A stretch of 42,398 nucleotides of DNA from Lojkania enalia (lineage: Eukaryota > Ascomycota > Dothideomycetes > Pleosporales), in NCBI GenBank assembly GCA_010094045.1, contig ML986605.1, positions 328,394-370,791 of the forward strand, in the 5' to 3' direction. Under the pieces are notes generated by a model. It worked only from the letters and a program-made list of their open reading frames with translations, searched no databases and had not been told where the DNA came from. Position numbers and translations under genes: made by a program. Of the stretch, positions 20,185 to 30,829 are shown piece after piece (within the stretch, counting starts at the first letter, position 1; each line of letters starts with the position of its first letter).

Positions 20185-20397
20185 TAAAGAATAGAAATAT
20201 CTATATTATATAGATTTTTATAGAAGCTAGGTCTATACTATTATATAGGCTAGCTGGGTTAATAAAACCTTCCTCTATTATAGTTACGATAAGTTAGTTA
20301 TATTCTAACTAGTAGCTAATAGCTATTACTAGTAGTTAGTTTAGGTATTATAGTAAGAGTAGTATAGGTGTAGAGGTGTCGCGATATTACTGTAATA
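20185..20397 (-). repeat. Gypsy-B right LTR, second part
   Basis: Remaining 213 bp of the right LTR, matching 5592-5804, followed by the ATACT target duplication (20398-20402). 90 plus 213 equals the 303 bp of the left LTR. Confidence 0.87.
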
Positions 20398-20402
20398 ATA
20401 CT

Positions 20403-20514
20403 ATATAAAGTAGTAGTAGGTACCTATAAAGATAATAAAAAGTAGTATTATCTATCTTATTATATTAATATCCTAGATAATTATAGTCTACTTATAATTA
20501 TCTAGCTAGAGCTA
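20403..20514 (-). mobile_element. Pogo-B copy 1, middle part
   Basis: 112 bp matching Pogo-B copy 3 from about 31930 to 32020 (gtaggtacctataaagataa ...). It joins the left part (ends 5501) to the right part (starts 27868). It ends at TA (20513-20514), the target of Pogo-C. Confidence 0.85.
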
Positions 20515-22354
20515 ACGTACCTTATAAGCGAGCAGCCTATATAAGTAAACAGTCTACCCTATTATTAAAATATAATACCTAAGCTCTTAATAATAATATA
20601 ATAATATAATAATAAGAATATAGCCTAAAACGAGAATTAAGTAAATTTAGCTCTTTTAGCTACTAAAAGAGGCTAAATAAATAGCGAAAGACGCGCTACT
20701 TTAATATTTAATATAATTTAAATAACTATATACTAATAATACGCCGGAATCTACTTATAGTATAATTATAAGCCTAATTTAAAGAGACTAATAAAACCTA
20801 AAGAGGAGGTTATTATTTAATATATATTTAACCTAGATTTATAAGGATTTACGCCTACTTTATCTACTATATAAAATATAGCTAATAGCTTACTTACTAA
20901 GCGTAGTATAGGCTAGATTAGTATATATTAGCCTAGAAACTTTATTAGACATACTCCTAAACTTAAGATACGCCTAAATTAGCCTTATAATTATTAGAGA
21001 GCTCTATACGAAGATTTTAAAATAATTAAAGGCTGGTTTAAACTTATATAGTATACTAAGAAGAAATATAGTATTATAAATAAGGATATATACAACTTTA
21101 ACGAATCTAGCTTTTAAATAAGCGTTATCTTATTATAACTAGTTATTATAGGTATAGAGAGATGTAATTAACTAAAAGCAATTTAATTAGATAATTATAA
21201 ATAGATTTTAGTAATTTAGGGGATTAATACTATTAGCTAGATACTTCTACTCTTTATTATTATTACTAGCTACTACTATCTCTCTATCTAGTACGAAGGT
21301 AATAATATACCTAAGAACTAAGCTATTATAATTAGTAAGAACGGCTGGACAATAAATAAACTTAGTATTAAGTAGTTAAAGTACTTTTATAAGAATATAA
21401 AGGATTATATAGTAGGCGCGCATTGACTACTAATCTTTAATAGCTATAATAGTTATAACTTACTTAATTTCCAGAAACTCTACGAGGAATAGAGCATTAT
21501 TCTACTCTATATACTAGCTTATTTATTACACCTATTATAGCTACTAGATATAGGATTAAAGTATATATATAGAAATTAGATTTTAGTCTTAGTATATAAT
21601 TATATTAACTATATTATAAAACTTAAGTTCTTTCCAGCCTTTAAAGCTACTTTTAATATATTAATTATAAAGGATAATATCTATATAAACTTTTAAGGAG
21701 CTAGTCTAGTCCCGTTTAATCTAGAAGCGGTACTTTTAAAGCTTAATATAAAGCTTTATATACTAATACTACTAGTATAAGATAATACCCTATAAGAAGT
21801 AAAAATACTAAGTAACACGCGTAAGCTAGAAGCTTAATTAATATTAATTTATAATCGGATTTAAAGGGATATAAGTTCTTCGCTAGCTTCTATTATTAAG
21901 AAGCTAAATTAGTTTAAGAAAGGCTCTATAAAAGCGATATATCAGATTAGGTTAATATATAATAAAATTGTCAGCTTTTAAGAAGCGAATAAAACAGTAA
22001 TAAAATGGAAACAGCGGAAAAAAAGGTAGATTTAAGTATAAGGAACCCTAATAAAAGTATAAAGAGAGATAATTATTACTAAAAAGGATGATAAGAAGGA
22101 AATTTAAGCTATAATACGCTAATTTAGAGTGTAATCAGGTACGAGTAGATAGTATAAAATATACTATAACTGCTATAGTAAGACTAGATATAATTTTTAT
22201 ATATACTAGAAGGATATAGAAGTTTCTATAGAATAATCGCGTAAGTTATAAATTGCTATTATATTATTTAGTTGTTAAGCTATATATATATAAAGGTTAA
22301 AAAAGTTAATAGAGTAGACTACTTACTTATATAGGCCGCTCGCTTATAAGATAT
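20515..22354 (+). mobile_element. Pogo-C, main part
   Basis: A third pogo-type family, inserted at TA in Pogo-B copy 1. The left end is ACGTACCTTATAAGCGAGC. The inverted right end reaches 22349, and its last bases lie beyond Gypsy-C (27859-27865), followed by TA at 27866-27867. Each end holds two copies of a TATAAGCGAGC-type motif, the core shared with Pogo-B. The reconstructed length is about 1,842 bp. The bases at 22350-22354 (GATAT) are the Gypsy-C target duplication. Confidence 0.85.
20800..22250 (+). pseudogene. Pogo-C transposase relic
   Basis: Plus-strand DDE_1-type transposase remnant. It shows YNFNESSF near 21100 (first Asp now Asn), SKNGWTINKLSIK near 21328-21372, IFNSYNSY near 21438 (second Asp now Asn) and LLDIG near 21540 (third Asp kept). 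A C-terminal knuckle remnant, YYNCYSKTRYNFY, lies near 22158-22200. There are many TAA/TAG codons. It is closest in layout to Pogo-B. Confidence 0.8.
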
Positions 22355-22556
22355 TGTAAAGGTCCCAGCCTATAGCTTAGTCCCGTTCCTGCGATACTAT
22401 AATAGCAGTTACCCTTATACGACCCTGTACCTGCCTGGACTAAAGTGAGCGAATAATATGTATCTTACCACCGTGTACCTTCTCTTCTCTTTCTCTAGCT
22501 TTAATAATAATGGATTCTTATTATATCTGATCCTATTGTATCCTCAGACCTTCTTA
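22355..22556 (+). repeat. Gypsy-C 5' LTR
   Basis: 202 bp, beginning TGTAAAGGTCCCAGCC and ending ACCTTCTTA (CA changed to TA). It is the same length as the 3' LTR at 27657-27858; the differences I compared were C/T or G/A. The leader from 22557 to about 22840 shows no certain primer-binding site. Confidence 0.87.
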
Positions 22557-22839
22557 ATTTATTAAAGCTTATACTGTACTAGATTCTATTTTAACTACTA
22601 AGTAGACCTACTACTATACGAAGTTATAAACTAAAACGGACCGGTAGAACAAGAATTCGATATAGTAACTGTATAGAGACAGTTTGCTAAAATAGCAGCT
22701 AGGCTAGAATGTCTAAAGAAAGAAAAGTAGTAATAGTAACTTAAAAGAATAAACCTTTATTAGAAGCTTAAAGAGCAACTGAATAAGTATTTAGCCTCTA
22801 AAGGGAGTGTCTCGCTAACTATACTATTAATAACTACTA

Positions 22840-23960
22840 AGCCTATTCGTATAAAGGCTATACTTAATAAGCTAGACAAGTTCTAAAAAAACTATAAAGT
22901 ATACTCTATTTGGAAAAGTAGTATAAAGATTAAGATCCGTATTAATAGTTTATTTATAGGCTTAATAGATATAATAGTAGTAGCCTATATAGTATCGTTT
23001 TATAAGAGCGATGTTAAAATGTATCTTTAGTTATACGAAAAATATATTACTATAGGTACTCTTATCTATAATAAATTCTAGATAATTATAGATATACGAT
23101 ATAATAACTTCTATTATTAGAAACGAGCTAGGATTGAGTTTAAAAACCTAAGATAAGGTAATAAAACCTTTATTAAGTTCCTAGTCGAGTATAATCGTCT
23201 CTCTATAGAAGTATTATACAACTCTTATCTAGACTAAGTTAAGATATAAGATCTAGAAGAGAAGATTTATCCTAAGCTCTGCTAATTAACAATTAGTAGT
23301 ATTAGTAAAGAAGACCTTATATTATACGCAACCTTTGTACGGAAACTTTATATTCTTAATAACTATCTTAAAGCAGCTAAATTTAATAGCACTTTTATAT
23401 AATCCTTTAGTAGGGGGAAGACTAGTTAGATAAGAGATAGCTAGGAACAGCTACTTACGCTGCTCCCGCAACTACAACTGTTAGCTACTATTAATAATAC
23501 TATAGACTAGATGCTAATAGCTAATCGCAGACTTATACAGCGCTTAGATATAAGGCTTTAGCTACTAGAGAAGATAAGAAATATTACTGAGAAAGAGTTG
23601 AAGGTTTAGAAACTATAGAATACCTATTTTACCTATAGAAACGGAGGTTACTTTACCTAAAGCTACTACTATATTCTACCTAGAAGTAGTATATAGTTTA
23701 ATTAGACTTATATAATGCTGCTAGAGCCTATTTAGTATAATAAGAAATGTAGAGATATAGCCTAAGCTAATAGAACGGGAAAAGTATTACTCTAAACGGA
23801 AGTCGGTATTTAGAGTAATAAAAAGGGTAGGCGAATAAGTAAGTACTAAATAAATTTAATTAATTTCGGATGACTAGCGCTCTATTTATAGCTCCTATAC
23901 TACTTAATAATACCTTTAGCCTTCTCGCTTTAATAGATAATAGCTGTAACTTATATATAA
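22840..23960 (+). pseudogene. Gypsy-C gag relic with CCHC knuckle
   Basis: Plus-strand gag remnant. The capsid-like part (about 22850-23400) reads ILNKLDKF.KNYKVYSIWK, then FIKFLVEYNRLS near 23170-23210, followed by a basic region. A zinc-knuckle remnant, YFTYRNGGYFT.SYY (about 23626-23672), has every Cys and His of CX2CX4HX4C changed to Tyr, as G-to-A changes would produce. A protease-like IDN.CNLYIIVEK stretch follows near 23933-23970. Not functional. Confidence 0.72.
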
Positions 23961-24399
23961 TAGTCGAGAAAAGGATTATATAAAAGACTGGACTGGAATA
24001 TCTCTACCTCCTAACGCTATTAACAGCCTTATTATTTAGCAACTTCTCGGCTGGAATTATTAAAAAGGTGGCTATTATTAACTTAATAGATGTAGGTAGA
24101 AGTTAGGTAGGTCTAGGTCGGGTATTTACTTATATAGTCCTAAGAATAGAAGGAGATTATAGTATAATCTTAGGACGCTTATAGAGGTAAAGCGAGGACG
24201 CAATTATTAACCTAAAAACGGAAATCCTATATATTTATAGAACGGGGGTAATTATACGAAACTAGAAGCTTTAGAAGTAGTAATATACGGCTAATATTAC
24301 CTAAGTCTTAGTATATACTTTCTCTACTATAGTAAAATACTATAGGAGACGCCTATAAAATTCCCTTACTAAACTACCCTATATCTTTACTATTAGTAT

Positions 24400-27200
24400 A
24401 GCTAATATTTAAAAGGCTCTAGAAAATAAGCTAAAGATAAACCCTCGTATAAAACTCCCTAAAGAATATATATAGTAGCTCCGTACCTTTAATTAATAGA
24501 AAACTAATAAGCTACCGCCTTTAAGACTAGGAGTAGACTATATAATCGAGCTAGAAGGGAAAGATAGAAGCCCTCTAAAGATCCCCTCAGGTCTTTTATA
24601 TAGAATATTACAGGAAATACTCCTTATCCTTTAGAAGACTCTAATAGAGCTCCTTAATAAAGGATTTATTCGGGTTAGCAACTCTCTAACTATAGTACCA
24701 GTCCTGTTCGTACGAAAACTAGAGGGTAGCTTCTACTTCTATATTAACTACCGCACCTTAAACGCTATTATATAGAAAGACTACTACCCTCTACCTCTAA
24801 TCTAAGAAACGCTAAATTAAATTAGTTAAGCTAAGTAGTTTATAAAACTTAATATTATTACTATATTTAATAAGATCTAAATTAAAGAAGGAGACGAGTA
24901 GAAGATAGTATTTATAACCTGCTACGATTTATATAAGTAGCTAGTTACACCCTTTAGCCTTATAAATGCTCTAAGTACCTTCTAATAGTATATTAATTAT
25001 ATAATTCAGGAGTATTTAGGCGACTTTATCTTAGTATACTTAGATAATATTCTTATATACACGGATAGCTTCCTATAAAACTATCAGTACTACGTTAAAG
25101 TAATCCTTTAAAAGCTAATAGATGCTAGCCTCTAACTTGATATTAATAAGTGCGAATTTAAGGTCCGTACGATAAAATATCTTAGCTTTATTATCGATAC
25201 AGAAAAAGGTATCTAAATAGACCTATAGAAAGTTAAGGTAATCTAGAACTAAGAAGCGTTTATATCGGTTCGCGGTATATAGAGCTTCTTAGACTTTATA
25301 AACTTCTACCGCTAGTTTATTAAAGAATTTTCTAAAGTAGTTGCTCTACTAATAGCTCTTACCCGAAGGGAATAAGAGAAGAAATAGTTTTAACTCGATG
25401 ATCGAGTACTTACTACCTTTAATTACCTAAAGTAATACTTTATACGAGTACTAGCGTTAGTTTAATATAACCCTAAAAGGGAAACGATTCTAGAGTATAA
25501 TACCTCTAGCTAGTATACTAGAGGTACGTTCCTATAATATAACAATAAAGGAGTTTTATAACCTATTACTTTTATATTAAAGCGAATACTTCTTATAGAG
25601 TATAACTACCCAATCTACGATAAGGAATTACTAGTAGTTATATAATACTTTAAGGAATAGGAGAAGTTCTTAAAACTACTTATATACTTTACAGTTTATA
25701 TAGATTATTATAACCTAAAATACTTTACTAAGGTATAGAAGCTCTTTAAGTACTAGGTAAGGTAGGCGGTATTCTTTACCTAGTTTAACTTCCAGTTTAA
25801 ATATAAGCCGGGTAAGCTTAATATTCTAGCTAATACTTTCTTATATCGCGATTAGGATCTCCTAAAAAGAGCTGATAATAAGTAGATCTAGAAAAGGATT
25901 AGCTAACTCTTCGGACCGTCTAATTTTAAAGATAGAGTTTATACAGCCCCTATATAAACTAGAAACTAGCGTGCTAAAGATACTCCTAATAATTAGATAG
26001 AGGTAGTTGCCCTAGAAGACTCTATATTAGGGGAGGAATCTATAGATAAAGGGGAGTTTATAATTAAGACATTATATAAAGAGTAGTAAATACTAATAGA
26101 GATCTTATAGTAAGATATCTAAGAAAAAGATAAGACGTACACTGTACTTCTCTATACTACTAAAGTAGAGGAGAGAATACTTCTAGAAACCCTCTATTAC
26201 TTTAGGATTAGCTTATCTAACCTCTTAGTTCTAAGAGATAGATTAATGTAGAGAGAACGTACTTAGGTTTCTAAAAGCGAGCTACTTTATATAAAGCTAA
26301 TCTAAGAGACTTATAACTCTTACTTAGCTAACTACCCTAGTAAGAATATTATAATCGGGTTAATATTACGGCGCTACTTTTAGCCTAGAATAGCGGCGGA
26401 CATTAAACGCTTTATACGAAATTACTACTCTTATAGTAGGAATATAGTTTAGCGTTCTAGAAAAAAAGGCCTGCTATATCCTCTTCTAGTCCCTAAGAGG
26501 GTATAGTCAGAAATTTTAATAGACTATATTATTAACTTACTAAGAACTGTATATAGTAATAAGTATATTTTTATTATTATAGACCGTTTAAGTAAAGAAG
26601 TACTTTTTATTACCGTCCCAGACTTTAAGAGCTAAATATTAACTAATAAGTTTATTAAGTATTTTATAGTATATTATAGGCTTCTATAAGTAATAGTCTC
26701 TAATAGAGGAGAGTAGTTTATATAAGGTATATATATACGCGTCTATTAAATTCTTAAGATTAAGTAAAGGCTATTAATAGTATACTATCTAAAGACTAAC
26801 AGAAGTATAGAACGTATAAACTAGCTACTTAAAAAGCTTCTCTACTACTATTATAACTACTACTAGAATAACTGGGATCTATAGCTACTACTAGCTTAGA
26901 TCGCCGTTAGTACCAGAGACGCTTCCTCTATAAGAGTTAGCCTATTCTTTCTTACTTATAACTATTACCTGAACTTAGAAGAGTTTATATAATTAGAAGA
27001 GGAGCTGCTAATAAAGTAGCTTAGAGACCCTATTTATATAGTAAAATAGATTATTAGTAAATTAAAAGACTGCGTCGAATTCGCGCAAGTAATAATAGCC
27101 TATATATAATAGTAGTAGTAAGAAATTTATAATCGTACGAGGAATCCTATACTATAATACTAATTAGGGGATAAAGTTTAGCTTAACATACATAATATTA
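24400..27200 (+). pseudogene. Gypsy-C pol relic: RT, RNase H, integrase
   Basis: Plus-strand pol remnant. Reverse transcriptase: FVRKLEGSFYFYINYR-type block near 24710-24760, and ILVYLDNILIYT with YLDN at 25037-25048 (second Asp of YLDD now Asn). RNase H about 25480-25860. Integrase: zinc-binding part near 26380-26440; LIDYIINLL with the first core Asp retained (26521); then IIIDRLSKE, VSNRGEQF and SLFFLTYNYYLNLE (about 26570-27000). Stops throughout at former Gln and Trp codons. Confidence 0.82.
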
Positions 27201-27409
27201 AGATAGACTCTATAAGAAAAAAGAAGCTTTATAAGCTCTATTAATAATATATAGTTAATAAGACTGTTAGATAAAATATATACTAACTAGATACCCTATT
27301 AGAAATTTATAATATCTTCTATATAACGCTACTTCGCCCTATTACTTAAGACCCGTTACTAAGTTAAATATAGGACGACTATTAACTAGCGCTAATTAGT
27401 ATTAGAAAC

Positions 27410-27600
27410 GAAGATAAATAGGAGCTTAAGAAAATCCAAGACGTACGAGTAATTAGTAAAAGGGGAGGCGGTCTAAAATAGTAGTTCCTTTATAAGTAGG
27501 CTGGTTATACTACACCTCTATAGAACAACCAAGACGACTATAAAGATATAATCGCTCTAGGAGAATTCGAACGGGATATAGGGCGGAACTTTACTAAAGA
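27410..27600 (+). pseudogene. Gypsy-C C-terminal chromodomain-like relic
   Basis: The plus strand reads ELKKIQDVRVISKRGGGLK, then FLYKQAGYTTPLQNNQDDY, with the layout of a retroelement chromodomain (E..KI.D.R, FLVKW.GY, W). The tryptophan positions are now Gln or stop. It lies between integrase and the polypurine tract. It is repeated after the gap at about 29167-29357 through the assembly duplication. Confidence 0.65.
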
Positions 27601-27628
27601 ACTACTTATCTATACAACTTAGTATTAG

Positions 27629-27656
27629 AGGAAGAGGAGGAGGAGGAGGGGAATAT
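27629..27656 (+). other. Polypurine tract of Gypsy-C
   Basis: An uninterrupted purine run made of repeated AGG units, ending GGGGAATAT just before the 3' LTR. It marks the plus-strand primer site and fixes the orientation. Its GGA repeat nature may come from slippage. Confidence 0.7.
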
Positions 27657-27858
27657 TATAAAGGTCCTGGCCTATAGCTCGGTCCCGTTCCTGCGATACT
27701 ATAATAGTAGTTGCTCTTATACGACCCTATACCTGCCTGGACTAAAGTAAGCAAATAACACATATCTTACTACTATATACCTTCTCTTCTCTTTCTCTAG
27801 CTTTAATAATAATAGATTCTTATTATATCTAATTCTATTATATCCTTAAACCTTCTCA
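27657..27858 (+). repeat. Gypsy-C 3' LTR
   Basis: 202 bp partner of 22355-22556, beginning TATAAAGGTCC (TG changed to TA) and ending CCTTCTCA. The GGTAT duplication follows at 27859-27863. The same sequence recurs at 29414-29615 as part of the duplicated contig end. Confidence 0.87.
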
Positions 27859-27865
27859 GGTATAT
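27859..27865 (+). mobile_element. Pogo-C, right tip beyond Gypsy-C
   Basis: GGTATAT is the inverted counterpart of the Pogo-C left tip ACGTACC after RIP-type changes. The first five bases double as the Gypsy-C target duplication. TA (27866-27867) follows, and Pogo-B copy 1 resumes at 27868. Confidence 0.7.
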
Positions 27866-27867
27866 TA

Positions 27868-28513
27868 CTTTAATTAATTCTATCTTTTAGAGCTAGTAAC
27901 TACTACTTCTATTAATATTACGCCTATTATAAAGCTTAATTTGTTAAAGTTGTATATATCTTCGTTAATAATACTATATTTAGCCTTTATATTCTATATA
28001 AGGTAGAACTAGCCTCTTATAACCTTAAAATCCTTATATTTAGCTCTTAAATAGTTATATTTTTAATTGAATTTAACCTTAAGCTTAGGCGTACGTTTAA
28101 TAAAATTCTCTACCCAGTTTTTTCTAATCTAGCTAGTAGAGTATATAACTAGTAGTAAGTTATAGTAGAAATTCTCTTATATCTAGATCTAGTATATACT
28201 AAATAATTACCTACTCCTTAGTCTTACTAAACTTTATTAAATTAGGCCGGTAATTATATTATAAAACTATTCCTTACTTTTATATATTAAGTATACTTTA
28301 GGAAATATTATAGATTAATATAATGTAATATATAGTTAATATTATATTTTATTAAAGAGCTTAAAGTATAAGCTATATTCTAGCTTCTTTCTAAATTAAT
28401 TCTACAGTTATTAGTTATAGTATAATACTATAAAGTATAATTATCGCGATTTTAGTAGAGTTTTAGTATTATAATTAGCTCGCTTAGATAATTAACTCGC
28501 TTATACTATACGT
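27868..28513 (-). mobile_element. Pogo-B copy 1, right part
   Basis: 646 bp matching Pogo-B copy 3 from about 32030 to 32701. It contains the N-terminal side of the minus-strand transposase and the right terminal repeat (CTATACGT end at 28513), followed by TA at 28514-28515. Near 28150-28160 it lacks a 26 bp stretch present in copies 2 and 3; in those copies that stretch is flanked by TAGTAGTAA direct repeats. The same block recurs at 29625-30270. Confidence 0.86.
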
Positions 28514-28515
28514 TA

Positions 28516-28978
28516 TATAAATTTAGGTTATAATTAATACTTATATAAAAGTCCTTTATATAATTACTAAAAGAGGTATAAGAAGAATTCTTATAGCTTA
28601 TAAAAGGTATTAAATTAATACTATATTAAAATACGCTTCTTTAGACTTATAACTCTAAGTTTAAAAGGTAATTAGAAGAAGTAACTAAGTATAAAACGCG
28701 TAAAAGAAAGTATATTTAGTATAATAGTATAGTATTATATAGCGAGGGATCTTTATATATAGCTGCTAAAGTATTTATAGGTTTTTAGCCCTTTAAGGAG
28801 ACTTATAGTACTAATACTTAAGAAAGGGCTTAACTAGTTTAATACTATTATAGTAACTATAGTAAAACTAGATATAATACTCGTACGTGCTAAAAAGATA
28901 GTAGAGAAAATTCTAAATTAGATAAAAGTATATTATATATAGAATCTCTTATTAGTATTAAGTAAATTAACTTTTTAT
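28516..28978 (+). mobile_element. Pogo-A copy 2, right part up to the gap
   Basis: Continues Pogo-A copy 2 after Pogo-B copy 1 and matches the reverse complement of Pogo-A copy 1 (about 75-530). It holds the transposase C-terminus with a zinc-knuckle remnant, YSNYSKTRYNTRTC, near 28850-28893. It stops at the N run. The true end of the element is at 30805. Confidence 0.86.
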
Positions 28979-28988
28979 NNNNNNNNNN
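28979..28988. other. Assembly gap (10 N)
   Basis: Ten consecutive N bases. The 1,747 bp before and after the gap are copies of each other, so this looks like a join between contigs whose overlap was not recognised, rather than missing sequence. Confidence 0.95.
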
Positions 28989-30735
28989 TAAGCTCTATTA
29001 ATAATATATAGTTAATAAGACTGTTAGATAAAATATATACTAACTAGATACCCTATTAGAAATTTATAATATCTTCTATATAACGCTACTTCGCCCTATT
29101 ACTTAAGACCCGTTACTAAGTTAAATATAGGACGACTATTAACTAGCGCTAATTAGTATTAGAAACGAAGATAAATAGGAGCTTAAGAAAATCCAAGACG
29201 TACGAGTAATTAGTAAAAGGGGAGGCGGTCTAAAATAGTAGTTCCTTTATAAGTAGGCTGGTTATACTACACCTCTATAGAACAACCAAGACGACTATAA
29301 AGATATAATCGCTCTAGGAGAATTCGAACGGGATATAGGGCGGAACTTTACTAAAGAACTACTTATCTATACAACTTAGTATTAGAGGAAGAGGAGGAGG
29401 AGGAGGGGAATATTATAAAGGTCCTGGCCTATAGCTCGGTCCCGTTCCTGCGATACTATAATAGTAGTTGCTCTTATACGACCCTATACCTGCCTGGACT
29501 AAAGTAAGCAAATAACACATATCTTACTACTATATACCTTCTCTTCTCTTTCTCTAGCTTTAATAATAATAGATTCTTATTATATCTAATTCTATTATAT
29601 CCTTAAACCTTCTCAGGTATATTACTTTAATTAATTCTATCTTTTAGAGCTAGTAACTACTACTTCTATTAATATTACGCCTATTATAAAGCTTAATTTG
29701 TTAAAGTTGTATATATCTTCGTTAATAATACTATATTTAGCCTTTATATTCTATATAAGGTAGAACTAGCCTCTTATAACCTTAAAATCCTTATATTTAG
29801 CTCTTAAATAGTTATATTTTTAATTGAATTTAACCTTAAGCTTAGGCGTACGTTTAATAAAATTCTCTACCCAGTTTTTTCTAATCTAGCTAGTAGAGTA
29901 TATAACTAGTAGTAAGTTATAGTAGAAATTCTCTTATATCTAGATCTAGTATATACTAAATAATTACCTACTCCTTAGTCTTACTAAACTTTATTAAATT
30001 AGGCCGGTAATTATATTATAAAACTATTCCTTACTTTTATATATTAAGTATACTTTAGGAAATATTATAGATTAATATAATGTAATATATAGTTAATATT
30101 ATATTTTATTAAAGAGCTTAAAGTATAAGCTATATTCTAGCTTCTTTCTAAATTAATTCTACAGTTATTAGTTATAGTATAATACTATAAAGTATAATTA
30201 TCGCGATTTTAGTAGAGTTTTAGTATTATAATTAGCTCGCTTAGATAATTAACTCGCTTATACTATACGTTATATAAATTTAGGTTATAATTAATACTTA
30301 TATAAAAGTCCTTTATATAATTACTAAAAGAGGTATAAGAAGAATTCTTATAGCTTATAAAAGGTATTAAATTAATACTATATTAAAATACGCTTCTTTA
30401 GACTTATAACTCTAAGTTTAAAAGGTAATTAGAAGAAGTAACTAAGTATAAAACGCGTAAAAGAAAGTATATTTAGTATAATAGTATAGTATTATATAGC
30501 GAGGGATCTTTATATATAGCTGCTAAAGTATTTATAGGTTTTTAGCCCTTTAAGGAGACTTATAGTACTAATACTTAAGAAAGGGCTTAACTAGTTTAAT
30601 ACTATTATAGTAACTATAGTAAAACTAGATATAATACTCGTACGTGCTAAAAAGATAGTAGAGAAAATTCTAAATTAGATAAAAGTATATTATATATAGA
30701 ATCTCTTATTAGTATTAAGTAAATTAACTTTTTAT
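28989..30735. repeat. Apparently exact duplicate of 27232-28978 (probable assembly artefact)
   Basis: This block repeats 27232-28978 at an offset of 1,757 bases. I saw no mismatch in the stretches I compared, although every other repeat pair here differs by RIP changes. It contains second copies of the Gypsy-C integrase tail, chromodomain, purine tract and 3' LTR (29414-29615), the right part of Pogo-B copy 1 (29625-30270) and Pogo-A copy 2 (30273-30735). It begins in mid-element with no target duplication. Features in it should not be counted twice. Confidence 0.9.
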
Positions 30736-30805
30736 ATATAGTATTTAGTATATTAAAAAAAAGTAGCTACTTTAATAGTTTAGCTACTTTAATAGTAGAA
30801 TATAT
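30273..30805 (+). mobile_element. Pogo-A copy 2, right end
   Basis: The first 463 bp duplicate 28516-28978. The last 70 bp (30736-30805) are new and carry the right terminal repeat, ending TAGTAGAATATAT, followed by TA (30806-30807). Adding 3098-4413 and 30273-30805 gives 1,849 bp, matching Pogo-A copy 1. Confidence 0.87.
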
Positions 30806-30807
30806 TA

Positions 30808-30829
30808 GTTATAGAAGATAAGATAAGTA
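30808..30829 (-). mobile_element. Pogo-D segment 3 of 4
   Basis: A 22 bp island between Pogo-A copy 2 and Pogo-B copy 3. Read with 3016-3097 on one side and 32704 onward on the other, it restores continuous homology to Pogo-B near 5245-5280 (tagtagctatagtaggtata ...). TA sites mark both junctions (30806-30807 and 30828-30829). Confidence 0.68.

Larger units (their letters stand above)
5502..20397 (-). mobile_element. Gypsy-B, Ty3/gypsy chromovirus, split by Gypsy-A and Pogo-B copy 2
   Basis: An LTR retrotransposon inserted in Pogo-B copy 1. Its LTRs are both 303 bp once the Pogo-B copy 2 insert is removed, and a 5 bp ATACT target duplication flanks it. On the minus strand the order is LTR, gag, protease, reverse transcriptase/RNase H, integrase, chromodomain, purine tract, LTR. 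Gypsy-A (6379-13403) separates the integrase from the chromodomain. Without the inserts it is about 6 kb. Its TG...CA ends have become TA...TA through RIP. All coding parts carry many stops. Confidence 0.88.
22355..27858 (+). mobile_element. Gypsy-C, complete Ty3/gypsy chromovirus relic
   Basis: A 5,504 bp element with two 202 bp LTRs (22355-22556 and 27657-27858), TG...CA-type ends, a strong polypurine tract and gag-pol in plus orientation. It interrupts the right terminal repeat of Pogo-C. The target duplication is GATAT on the left and GGTAT on the right, one G/A transition apart as RIP would leave it. Its 3' LTR and end appear again after the gap (29414-29615) only because of the assembly duplication. 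Confidence 0.88.

Noticed and set aside
27629..27656. AGG microsatellite as an independent feature
   Set aside because: Its position directly against the 3' LTR makes it the polypurine tract of Gypsy-C.
28989..30735. A true tandem duplication of Gypsy-C, Pogo-B and Pogo-A ends
   Set aside because: The match appears perfect next to an N gap, with ends at arbitrary points and without target sites. An unmerged assembly overlap explains it better.
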